This document shows, one piece after another, positions 7,072-14,767 of a DNA stretch of 64,000 nt. How positions within the stretch are numbered: the first letter of the stretch is position 1; every line of letters begins with the position of its first letter. This stretch comes from Acidobacteriota bacterium (GTDB taxonomy: Bacteria > Acidobacteriota > Aminicenantia > S016-38), in assembly GCA_015486055.1 (NCBI GenBank), contig WFSJ01000013.1, positions 1-64,000 on the forward strand, written 5' to 3'. The notes under the pieces were generated by a model. That model saw only the letters and a program-made list of their open reading frames with translations, ran no database searches and was not told the DNA's origin. The position numbers were made by a program, and so were the translations under genes.

Positions 7072-7318
7072 GGTAACCTCCATTTTTTCTTTACCCCCTC
7101 TGTGAAATAATAATCCCCTAATAAGGTGAAACAGTAGAACGATTCTGACCTTTCAATAGGAGGATTCTTTAACACGAGAGGAAGCTCATTAAATACTTAT
7201 TTCAAGAATATATATCCTGAGTGAGAAACGTTTTCAAGGAAAATTGAAACAAAATTATCTGCGTGAAACTTCTCTGCAAAATGTTTAACCTTATAAAATC
7301 CATTAGAATTAATCATAC
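7072..7318 (-). promoter_or_regulatory. Long 5' leader of the RRM gene
   Basis: About 245 bases separate the strong minus-strand promoter (7325-7353) from the RRM start codon, with no open gene between. Long structured leaders are typical of cold-shock and autoregulated RNA-binding protein genes, so this stretch may control translation. I see no clear riboswitch or strong single hairpin by eye. Confidence 0.4.
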
Positions 7319-7324
7319 ATTATT

Positions 7325-7353
7325 ATAATACACTAGAATAATCTATATGTCAA
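7325..7353 (-). promoter_or_regulatory. Consensus promoter reading toward the RRM gene
   Basis: On the minus strand TTGACA (7353-7348) and TATTAT (7330-7325) are exactly 17 bp apart, embedded in AT-rich DNA. This is one of the best sigma-70-type promoters in the window. Transcription would start near 7318, leaving the long leader described separately. Confidence 0.8.
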
Positions 7354-7472
7354 CCCCTTTTATCATTTTATCTCTAAACAGCTCAGGAAAAACGGTACTT
7401 TCCATAACTTGGATTCTTTTGTCCACTAAATATTTATAAGGGTGCTTTATAGCTGAGTCTCCTAAATCATGA

Positions 7473-7478
7473 TAAAAT
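7473..7478 (+). promoter_or_regulatory. -10 element for a leaderless GTG start
   Basis: TAAAAT (7473-7478) lies exactly six bases before the GTG at 7485. There is no Shine-Dalgarno in that space and only a poor -35. This matches the TANNNT-6-start arrangement seen at many first genes here. Confidence 0.5.
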
Positions 7479-7484
7479 TCTCCT

Positions 7485-8501
7485 GTGGATGTTCTTTTAG
7501 ATGGAAGAAAAATAAGGGATTTTGGAATAGGCGTTTATATCGAGAATCTTGCGAAGGAAATAACAGGGAAAATAGCTATTTCCTTCCTTTGTTATGAAAA
7601 GGACAAAGCGCTATTCGGGGAAAATTGCAGGGTTGTAAATAGCAAGGGCTATTCAATAACGGAACAGTGGGAAATATGGAGGGCTGTAAAGAAAGCTAAA
7701 CCAAAGCTTTTTCACTCTCCCCACTATGTTTTCCCTATTCTTTACAAGGGCACGATTGTTATTACCATCCATGACATAATCCACCTGCTTTTTCCACAGT
7801 TCTTCCCGAAAGGGGCAAATCTTTATGCAAAGTTCATGATTGGGAAGGCAACCAAAAGGGCTGCTGCAGTAATAACTGTTTCGGAAAGATCCAAAGCTGA
7901 CATAATCAAATTCTTTCCTGAGGCGGAATATAAAGTCCACGTTATACACAACGGAATAAATGAGATTTTCTCTAAGGATCCGTCTAATGAAGATTTGCTA
8001 TGGGCAGAAAAATTCTACCCTTATATACTTGCAGTTGGAAACAATAAACCCCACAAAAGATTCCCCTTCTTAATAAAAGAGTTCAAAAAGGTAAGAGAAA
8101 ATTTTCCTCAGCTAAATCTTGTCATAGCCGGTTGGGATAGAAAGGTAGAAGATGGTATAATCACCCTTGGAAATGTGAGTAAGGAAAAACTTTCTGCTCT
8201 ATACAGGAAGGCAGAACTTCTTGTTCATCCTTCCCTTTATGAGGGATTCGGACTCCCACCCTTCGAGGCATCTGCCTGCGGCACCCCTGTGTTAACTTCA
8301 AAGGTTGGAGCTGTGGAGGAAATACTTGGTGAAGATATGCTTTACTTTGAAGGAGAAGATTTAGGGGAGAAAATTATATTTGCTTTGAACAATGTGAAAA
8401 AAATGAAATGCCTTGCCCGCAACGCAAAGGGAAAGGTGAAAGACCTGACTTGGAAAAGCTCAGCAGAAAAACATCTTTCCCTCTTTAGGAGTTTCCTTTG
8501 A
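7485..8501 (+). CDS. Glycosyltransferase family 4 (GT-B fold)
   Basis: This 338-residue cytosolic GT-B enzyme transfers a sugar from an activated donor. The N-terminal motif DGRKIRDFGIGVYIENL is typical of GT4 enzymes of polysaccharide synthesis. HDIIHLLFPQFFP is in the acceptor domain, and the donor-site motif VHPSLYEGFGLPPFEASACG includes the E-x7-E arrangement. It is the first gene of a three-gene operon whose next start (TTG at 8498) overlaps its stop, followed by another GT4 and a membrane sugar-phosphate transferase. The operon therefore probably makes an exopolysaccharide or cell-surface glycan. Donor and acceptor are unknown. The GTG start seems leaderless. Confidence 0.88.
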   Translation: MDVLLDGRKIRDFGIGVYIENLAKEITGKIAISFLCYEKDKALFGENCRVVNSKGYSITEQWEIWRAVKKAKPKLFHSPHYVFPILYKGTIVITIHDIIHLLFPQFFPKGANLYAKFMIGKATKRAAAVITVSERSKADIIKFFPEAEYKVHVIHNGINEIFSKDPSNEDLLWAEKFYPYILAVGNNKPHKRFPFLIKEFKKVRENFPQLNLVIAGWDRKVEDGIITLGNVSKEKLSALYRKAELLVHPSLYEGFGLPPFEASACGTPVLTSKVGAVEEILGEDMLYFEGEDLGEKIIFALNNVKKMKCLARNAKGKVKDLTWKSSAEKHLSLFRSFL

Positions 8502-9574
8502 GGGTGGCTTTTATTCATGACTGGCTCACAGGAATGAGAGGAGGCGAAAAGGTCCTTGAAGAACTCCTGAATCTTTTCCCTAACTCTGAGATTTTCACTC
8601 TTCTGCACCTTAAGGGAATGGTTTCAAAAAAAATTGAGGAAAAGGAAATTCATACCTCCTTTATTCAGAAACTTCCTTTCAAAAGCAAAGTTTACAGACA
8701 TTATCTTCCCTTGTTTCCCGCTGCAGTGGAATCTTTTAACCTGAAAGGATTTGACCTTGTTTTTTCCTCAAGTCATTGTGTCGCAAAGGGAGCAATTCCT
8801 CATCCAGGCACTCCTCACATCTGTTACTGTCACACTCCGATGAGGTATGCTTGGGATCTTTTTGAGGACTACTTTGGGAATAAGAGAGGACTTCACAGAA
8901 TGCTTATTCAAATGATAATGGCAAAGCTTAGGACATGGGATACAGTTTCAAGCCAGAGAGTGGACATTTTTATAGCAAATTCCCATCTCGTAAAGGAAAG
9001 AATATGGAGATATTATAGAAGGGAAGCTACTGTGGTTTATCCTCCGATTAATACTGACTTTTTCAAATGCGACAAAAGGGATGGTGAGTTTTTCCTTATG
9101 GTTTCCCCCCATGTTCCATATAAGAGAATAGATATAGCAATTAATGCTTTCTCTAAACTCAAGGACGAAAAACTCATTATTGTGGGGAAAGGGCCTCTTT
9201 TTAAACGAGCAAAAAAATACTCACCGCAAAATGTGGAATTTGTCCAGCAAGTTGGCGATGAAGACCTCAGAAGACTTTACTCCAGGGCGAAAGCTCTTAT
9301 TCATACTGCAAAAGAGGATTTCGGAATGGTAATGGCTGAAGCCCAGAGCTGTGGTATACCTGTCATAGCTTACGGAGAAGGAGGAAGCAAGGATATCGTA
9401 AGGAGAAAGACAGGAATATTATTCAAGGAACAGAAAGAGGAAGCCTTAATAGAAGCTGTTGAAGACTTCAAAGAGGAGGATTACGACCCAGAGCTTGTAA
9501 GGAAAAACGCCCTTAGGTTTTCAAAAAGAGAATTCAGAGGTAAAATTTCAGACCTGGTAGAAAAGATCAGATGA
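8498..9574 (+). CDS. Glycosyltransferase family 4
   Basis: This 358-residue GT-B glycosyltransferase begins RVAFIHDWLTGMRGGEKVLE, the N-terminal signature of many surface-glycan GT4 enzymes. It contains YCHTPMRYAWDLFEDYF in the acceptor domain and a donor-site motif HTAKEDFGMVMAEAQSCGIPV. Translation begins at TTG, with the TTGA overlapping the upstream stop, so it is coupled to the previous gene. Its own stop overlaps the next ATG in the same way. It presumably adds the second or third sugar of a lipid-linked repeat unit begun by the third gene. The specificity cannot be read. Confidence 0.88.
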   Translation: MRVAFIHDWLTGMRGGEKVLEELLNLFPNSEIFTLLHLKGMVSKKIEEKEIHTSFIQKLPFKSKVYRHYLPLFPAAVESFNLKGFDLVFSSSHCVAKGAIPHPGTPHICYCHTPMRYAWDLFEDYFGNKRGLHRMLIQMIMAKLRTWDTVSSQRVDIFIANSHLVKERIWRYYRREATVVYPPINTDFFKCDKRDGEFFLMVSPHVPYKRIDIAINAFSKLKDEKLIIVGKGPLFKRAKKYSPQNVEFVQQVGDEDLRRLYSRAKALIHTAKEDFGMVMAEAQSCGIPVIAYGEGGSKDIVRRKTGILFKEQKEEALIEAVEDFKEEDYDPELVRKNALRFSKREFRGKISDLVEKIR

Positions 9575-10929
9575 TAAGAAAAAAGGAATTTGTAAGCGGA
9601 CTTTATTTCATAATTGGAGATATAGTCGCAGTTGCAATATCTTTCATCATCGCTTACGCTATAAGGTTTTATTCAGGGCTTCTCCCTGTCCCTAAGGGAA
9701 TACCTTCTTTTGATTCCTATTTGATATTCTTGATTATCTTTGCCTTTCTTCACCTAATAAGTTTCTCAATGATAAGGGGTTATGGAAGACAATTGATATG
9801 GAGAAGGTCAGACGAAACTCTTACAATATTTCTTGTAAATCTCTTTGTCATCGTGCTTGCCCTTGGAATTATTTCCTATCTGAGAACATACAGATGGATA
9901 GGGATAGAGATATCCCATCTTTTCCTCTTAACATATTTCATTGTAAATTCAGCAATAGCTCCAATAAGTAGAGGCATTACAAGATATATCCTTAAAGGAA
10001 AATGGGTGGAGAAAAAAACAACAGCCATAATAGTCGGTAATGGAAAAACAGCAGATTCTCTTCTAAAGGCCCTTGATAGGTTTTCCCCCCTTGGGTATGA
10101 AATTTTGGGAATATTCGGGAACTACAAAGGAGAAAAATCTATTGGAAATGAAAGGGATGCGGTTGATTTCGTAAGGCACAATAAAGTGGATGAAGTTTAC
10201 ATTCTACATCCCCTAAGGGAGACAGACACCATGGAAATGGTGAGGAAACTTTCTGAAGAGGTCATTGAAATCAAGCTTGTACCTGACCTTTTAGGATTCG
10301 TGATGCTTCATCATTCAATAGAACAGATTAATGGAGTTGCTGCTATAAATATAACGCATGTTCCCCTTCACGGGTGGAATATAGTAATAAAAAGAGCATT
10401 TGATCTAATAGTTTCTCTTCTTGCGATAATAATATTTTCACCTATTATGTTATTGGTCTCACTTGCCATCTTTATAACATCGGGCTCGCCTGTAATCTTC
10501 CACCAGAAAAGGACCGGGATAGATGGCAAGGAATTTACAATTTACAAGTTCAGGACAATGCTTCCCGAATCGGACAAAACATGGATCGCCTCACAGGAAA
10601 GAGTAACATCCATAGGAAAATTCTTGAGAAAATGGAGCCTTGACGAACTTCCCCAGTTTTTCAACGTTCTTATCGGACATATGAGCATAGTGGGTCCAAG
10701 ACCTGAAAGACCCGAGTATGTAGAGCATTTTAAGAGATCAATTCCTCAATATATGCTTAGACACAAGGTTAAAAGCGGGATAACAGGGTGGTCACAGGTA
10801 AATGGCCTGAGAGGGAACACATCAATTGAAAAAAGAATAATCTACGACCTTTATTACATAAAAAACTGGTCGCTCCGGCTGGATTTAAAGATAATAATTA
10901 TGACCCTCTGGAGATTCCGTCAACCCTAA
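9571..10929 (+). CDS. Polyprenyl-phosphate sugar-1-phosphate transferase (WcaJ/WbaP-like)
   Basis: This 452-residue inner-membrane enzyme starts lipid-linked polysaccharide synthesis by moving a hexose-1-phosphate from a nucleotide sugar to undecaprenyl phosphate. There are about four N-terminal membrane helices (residues 12-135), a CoA-binding-like Rossmann segment with TTAIIVGNGKTADSLLKAL, then a further membrane hairpin near 275-310. The C-terminal catalytic domain carries FHQKRTGIDGKEFTIYKFRT, KFLRKWSLDELPQFFNV, VGPRPERPEYV and the GITGWSQVNGLRG block. It is coupled by ATGA to the preceding GT4. No polymerase or flippase is adjacent; 228 bases without a recognisable gene follow. Confidence 0.92.
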   Translation: MIRKKEFVSGLYFIIGDIVAVAISFIIAYAIRFYSGLLPVPKGIPSFDSYLIFLIIFAFLHLISFSMIRGYGRQLIWRRSDETLTIFLVNLFVIVLALGIISYLRTYRWIGIEISHLFLLTYFIVNSAIAPISRGITRYILKGKWVEKKTTAIIVGNGKTADSLLKALDRFSPLGYEILGIFGNYKGEKSIGNERDAVDFVRHNKVDEVYILHPLRETDTMEMVRKLSEEVIEIKLVPDLLGFVMLHHSIEQINGVAAINITHVPLHGWNIVIKRAFDLIVSLLAIIIFSPIMLLVSLAIFITSGSPVIFHQKRTGIDGKEFTIYKFRTMLPESDKTWIASQERVTSIGKFLRKWSLDELPQFFNVLIGHMSIVGPRPERPEYVEHFKRSIPQYMLRHKVKSGITGWSQVNGLRGNTSIEKRIIYDLYYIKNWSLRLDLKIIIMTLWRFRQP

Positions 10930-11157
10930 AAATATTCGTTCTGAAATCCACTCCACCGCAAATAAGAAAGGGGTTCGGGTAAGGAAGATATTATTTTTAG
11001 GAAAGCAAAGGAAAATGTTGTAGATTATACAAATTCAACTCGAAAACTATCCGCTTTTTAGAGGAGAACAACAAAGAATTCTTCCCACAAAATGGGCGGG
11101 ACCAAATATTTAAAGCCATAGATACTGTATGAGGCTTTTTCAAAAGGCATAAAAGGG

Positions 11158-12111
11158 CTAATCCTTATCCAGGAAATAAACCCTTTTAGCAAGGTCCCTG
11201 AAGTATTCTGAGCTCTCTTCACCCTCTCCTATTTCCTTTATCGCCTCAAAATATTGATAGATTTTAGAATCGGTCAGGTCAGCTATGTGCAAAACGAAGG
11301 CCTCCAAAGTTTTCGGGGAAACAGGGGCTCCGAACTCCTGCTCGCCGTGATGAGAGGCAATACAGTGAAGGAGATTCACCTTGCTTTTTCCGTCGTAACC
11401 TGCCTTCTTGCAAAGTTCCTCTGCTCTCATAATAGATATCACTGTATGCCCCAGGAGGTCTCCTTCCCTCGTAAATCCATTCTCCCCTATTTCTTCCATC
11501 TTACCAATATCGTGTAAAAGGGAAGCTAAGAATAAAACTTCAAGGTTCAAACCATAAATATGGCCGAGGTAAAGAGCTATTCTCATGACCATATAGGTAT
11601 GAAGGGCTAATCCTCCCTCCTCGGAATGATGCTTTCTGACAGCTCCCTTCGCCTTTAGAAATTCTCTTTCATATTTCTCCCAGAAAATTCTATAGAGCCT
11701 CCAGCCTTCCTCGCTTTTAATGGATTTTTCCGCGAGTCTCTCCATGCTTTCCCTTATGTTTGCACCCTTCGGGTATTCTGCCCTCGGCTCAGGGACAAAA
11801 TCTTCCTTTGCCAGATCAACTTTTTCCATTGAATCCACGATCACATTTCTCCTGCCTTCCTGAGTCCTTAGTTTGATACGGTAAACTCCTTCATCTATCA
11901 AGCTTTTCTCAATTTTTCCCCTTGGTAGGAATTTCCCATTGATCTCTCCGCCAAAGAATACGGTTTCCACAGCACCGCTTTTATCCATTATCCTGAAGCT
12001 AAGAAAAGGACCAGAAACACCCATTTTAAATGTTACATCCCTCACAAAGAACTCCCCTTCAAAGCTGTTTGCTTTTTTCCCTTCTTTTATGTCTTTTACC
12101 CTAATATTCAT
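11158..12111 (-). CDS. YhaM-like 3'-5' exoribonuclease: OB-fold plus HD domain
   Basis: This 317-residue cytosolic protein has an N-terminal OB-fold nucleic-acid-binding domain (residues about 5-95, with FLSFRIMDKSGAVETVFFGG) followed by an HD metal-dependent phosphohydrolase domain. Metal ligands are visible in KHHSEEGGLALHTYMV, LASLLHDIGKMEE and the later CIASHHGEQEFGAP. That order matches YhaM/CBF1-type RNases. The ATG at 12111 is preferred over the upstream in-frame TTG at 12117. A TATAAT at 12123-12118 lies six bases before the ATG and a TTGAGA (12145-12140) 16 bp further up, so the TTG would abut the -10 box. The message is probably leaderless. Confidence 0.85.
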   Translation of the reverse strand: MNIRVKDIKEGKKANSFEGEFFVRDVTFKMGVSGPFLSFRIMDKSGAVETVFFGGEINGKFLPRGKIEKSLIDEGVYRIKLRTQEGRRNVIVDSMEKVDLAKEDFVPEPRAEYPKGANIRESMERLAEKSIKSEEGWRLYRIFWEKYEREFLKAKGAVRKHHSEEGGLALHTYMVMRIALYLGHIYGLNLEVLFLASLLHDIGKMEEIGENGFTREGDLLGHTVISIMRAEELCKKAGYDGKSKVNLLHCIASHHGEQEFGAPVSPKTLEAFVLHIADLTDSKIYQYFEAIKEIGEGEESSEYFRDLAKRVYFLDKD

Positions 12112-12117
12112 ACCCAA

Positions 12118-12145
12118 ATTATAAGTTAGGATAGAAGCTTCTCAA
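12118..12145 (-). promoter_or_regulatory. Promoter giving a leaderless YhaM-like mRNA
   Basis: On the minus strand TTGAGA (12145-12140), a 16-bp spacer and TATAAT (12123-12118) are followed by six bases and the ATG at 12111. A start site 6-7 bases past the -10 falls on or next to the A of the ATG. Confidence 0.65.
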
Positions 12146-12170
12146 AATTTCCTTAATGAAATTAAAAAAC

Positions 12171-12244
12171 TGCGGCTGGCGGGAATTGAACCCACAACCT
12201 TGGGATTAGGAATCCCACGCTCTATCCTATTGAGCTACAGCCGC
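12171..12244 (-). tRNA. tRNA-Arg (anticodon CCT)
   Basis: A complete 74-base cloverleaf is visible. The acceptor GCGGCTG pairs with CAGCCGC, followed by discriminator A. The D arm is GCTC/GAGC, the anticodon stem TGGGA/TCCCA encloses TTCCTAA, and the T arm GTGGG/CCCGC carries TTCAATT. The anticodon CCT reads AGG, a very common arginine codon in this window. The CCA end is not encoded. It lies alone between the YhaM-like gene and nfeD. Confidence 0.96.
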
Positions 12245-12277
12245 AAGGTTTATATTTTATCAGTTAAACTTCCCTTG

Positions 12278-13537
12278 TCAATCTTTTCTTTTAACACTCA
12301 GTCTCATTCCCTTTACCCCAACAACAATAATGGTTTCACCTTTTTCAATGTCCTCTTTTGACTCTGCATTCCATATTTCACCATGTACAAAGACCTTTCC
12401 CCTTCCCTTCTTTATTGGAAGATAAACCTCCCCCTCCTCTCCTACTATGCCTTCAGCACCTGTTACTGGCTTTTCCCTTATTGCTCTTGCTATTAAATAG
12501 ATAAGAAAAATTACGATGGCTGTAATAGCAATCACTGTAGATGCTATTACGGAAAGTGAAGGTCTCATTGATGGGTCAGGTGATTTTACTAACATAACAG
12601 AACCTATAAACAAAGCGACACCTCCTCCTATGCCAAGTATTCCAAAGCTTTGAACCTTTGCTTCTGCAATAAAAAGTCCTATTCCCATAAGGATTAAAAT
12701 TAGGCCGGCTATATTTATGGGAAGAATCTGGAAGGCAAAAAAGGCAAGTATAAGTGAGATACCCCCAACAACACCAGGAACTATTGCCCCTGGATGGGAA
12801 AATTCAAAATACAGACCCAGAAGTCCGATCATCAAAAGGAAATAAGCAAGGGAAGGGTTGGCTATTACAGTAAGAAACCTTTCTCTGAAGCTTTCATTTA
12901 CCTCCATAACATTAACATTGGTCAGATTAAGTTTAAACTGTCTCCCGTTTATCTTCCTGAGAATTTTCCCATTAAGTTTCTTCAGAAGGTCACCAAGGTC
13001 CGAAGCCTCAGCATCAGCCAACCTGTATTTCAAAGCTTCCTTTTCATCAAAGGAACGGCTCTTCTTAACAGCCTCTTCAGCCATCTTTACATCCCTTCCC
13101 CTCTTTTCCGCAAGGGAACGAATCAGGGCCGAAGCATCCTGAGCCACTTTTTCGCTCATAACCTTGCCCATTTTCTGTCCCATAGCAACTGGATGGGCAG
13201 CTCCCATATTTGTTCCCGGAGCCATAGCCACGAAATCAGCAGAGAGAGAAATAAAAAAACCTGCAGAAGCTGCTCTTGCCCCGGAGGGATAAATGTAAAC
13301 AACAACAGGAATATTAGCATTAAGAATCCTCTTCATTATCTTCCTCATGGAAGTATCAAGCCCTCCAGGTGTGTTAAGTTCTATAACAACGAGTTTCCCA
13401 TTCCTTTCAGTTTCTCCTATAACTCTCAAAATATAGTCAGCCGTTATCGGATGAATTGCCGCATCTACCTTAGCAACATAAACCACAGAAGAAAAAGCAA
13501 AGGATGCAAAAAACAGAAGTGCTATAAACTTCCTCAC
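12278..13537 (-). CDS. NfeD-type membrane serine protease (long form)
   Basis: This 419-residue protein is a long-form NfeD/PH1510-like protease. A signal peptide (residues 1-16) leads to a ClpP-class protease domain on the outer side of the membrane. ELNTPGGLD and the catalytic-serine region RAASAGFFISLSADFVAMAP, followed by NMGAAHPV, define the fold, and the KKSRSFDEKEALKYRLAD block resembles the lysine-bearing part. About four or five membrane helices (235-345) and a C-terminal OB-fold (EGIVGEEGEVYL, GEIWNAES) follow. These proteases usually act with stomatin/slipin partners; a slipin gene is present but 10 kb away. GTG start: TATAAT (13549-13544) ends six bases before it, so the mRNA is likely leaderless. 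Confidence 0.92.
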   Translation of the reverse strand: MRKFIALLFFASFAFSSVVYVAKVDAAIHPITADYILRVIGETERNGKLVVIELNTPGGLDTSMRKIMKRILNANIPVVVYIYPSGARAASAGFFISLSADFVAMAPGTNMGAAHPVAMGQKMGKVMSEKVAQDASALIRSLAEKRGRDVKMAEEAVKKSRSFDEKEALKYRLADAEASDLGDLLKKLNGKILRKINGRQFKLNLTNVNVMEVNESFRERFLTVIANPSLAYFLLMIGLLGLYFEFSHPGAIVPGVVGGISLILAFFAFQILPINIAGLILILMGIGLFIAEAKVQSFGILGIGGGVALFIGSVMLVKSPDPSMRPSLSVIASTVIAITAIVIFLIYLIARAIREKPVTGAEGIVGEEGEVYLPIKKGRGKVFVHGEIWNAESKEDIEKGETIIVVGVKGMRLSVKRKD

Positions 13538-13543
13538 TTTGAT

Positions 13544-13549
13544 ATTATA
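13544..13549 (-). promoter_or_regulatory. -10 element for leaderless nfeD
   Basis: A perfect minus-strand TATAAT lies exactly six bases upstream of the GTG start at 13537. No Shine-Dalgarno fits in the gap and no good -35 is visible. Confidence 0.55.
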
Positions 13550-13567
13550 ACCTGAAAGGAGGAAAAA

Positions 13568-14767
13568 ATGGAAAGAATTGTCCCGATTTTAGGAATTCTC
13601 TTTTTTATTCTCATTGGCTATGCATTATCATCAAACAGGAAAGCTATACCATGGGGAACCGTGGGCATAAGTCTTGGGCTCCAATTTCTCACCGCTGTTT
13701 TTATGCTTAAAACTACGGTGGGCATTAGGCTTTTTGACATTCTCAATAGAATCTTTATTGCCTTCCTGAACTATTCGGATAAGGGAGCTGGTTTTCTATT
13801 CGGAAAACTTGTAAACGACACAAGAATAGGAGCAACTGTCGCTTTTAAGGTTCTTCCTGTGATTATTTTTGTATCATCTTTCATGGCTGTTCTTGCTTAT
13901 TTAAGAATCATAGAATACACCATAAAAATTCTCGCTCACATATTTTATAAAACTATGAAAATCTCAGGAGCAGAAGCATTTGCCACTTCCCTTTTTATAT
14001 TCATGGGAATTGAAACAATAACAGGATTGAAGAGATATGTGGATGAAATGACCGATTCGGAAATATTCTTAGTGATGACTGCCTTCCTATCAACAATAGC
14101 AGGTTCAGTCATGGCCACTTATGTTAGCTTCGGCGCCTCCGCAGGACATCTTCTGGCAGCTTCTTTAATGTCTGCTCCAGCTGCGGTTGCACTTGCAAAA
14201 ATAATGCTTCCGGAGACAGAAATTCCCAAAACTGCCTCCAGCATAAAAGAGGTAAAATACCAGAGATTTAAAGGTAATATAATATCTTCAGCAGCCCAGG
14301 GAGCTTCAGATGGTTTGTCCCTTTCCCTACAAATAGCTGCCATGCTCATAGCCTTTATATCAATGATTTACATGTTTGATTCTTGGCTTTCTCCACTCGG
14401 AATTTCCTTCGAAAAAATATTCGGATGGGTATTTTCTCCATTTGCATTTCTTATGGGTGTTCCGTGGAAGGAAGCAAGTAAAGTGGGAGTTCTTCTCGGG
14501 ACAAAGACTGTTTTTAATGAATTCTTAGCCTATCTCCAGCTTCATTCTTACATAATAAATCATACCCTCAGTCAAAAAGCCATTATAATTTCTTCCTACG
14601 CTCTTTGCGGATTTGCGAACTTCGGAAGCATAGCAATACTCGTTGGAGGAATAGGCACCTTGGCACCTTCCAAAAAGGATTTAGTAACAAGGCTCAGTAT
14701 CAAAGCTCTTATTGCAGGAACCCTTGCAAGCTTTATGACAGCTTCCTTCGCTTCTATTCTTCTTTGA
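13568..14767 (+). CDS. Concentrative nucleoside transporter (NupC/CNT family)
   Basis: This 399-residue inner-membrane protein belongs to the CNT family, which imports nucleosides with protons or sodium. Conserved parts are the N-terminal core helices, FKVLPVIIFVSSFMAVLAYL, GAEAFATSLFIFMGIETI (a substrate/ion-site region), STIAGSVMATYVSFG and the C-terminal SSYALCGFANFGSIAILVGG. Length and motif order match full-length CNTs. A Shine-Dalgarno AAAGGAGG lies six bases before the ATG. It is divergent from nfeD with only 30 bases between starts, so their promoters overlap, and its 3' end overlaps the convergent kinase gene by 14 bases. Confidence 0.9.
   Translation: MERIVPILGILFFILIGYALSSNRKAIPWGTVGISLGLQFLTAVFMLKTTVGIRLFDILNRIFIAFLNYSDKGAGFLFGKLVNDTRIGATVAFKVLPVIIFVSSFMAVLAYLRIIEYTIKILAHIFYKTMKISGAEAFATSLFIFMGIETITGLKRYVDEMTDSEIFLVMTAFLSTIAGSVMATYVSFGASAGHLLAASLMSAPAAVALAKIMLPETEIPKTASSIKEVKYQRFKGNIISSAAQGASDGLSLSLQIAAMLIAFISMIYMFDSWLSPLGISFEKIFGWVFSPFAFLMGVPWKEASKVGVLLGTKTVFNEFLAYLQLHSYIINHTLSQKAIIISSYALCGFANFGSIAILVGGIGTLAPSKKDLVTRLSIKALIAGTLASFMTASFASILL

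Noticed and set aside
12794-13555. Plus-strand 253-codon frame opposite nfeD
   Set aside because: nfeD has full family motifs in the other strand; this frame is its antisense shadow with a basic, low-likelihood composition.
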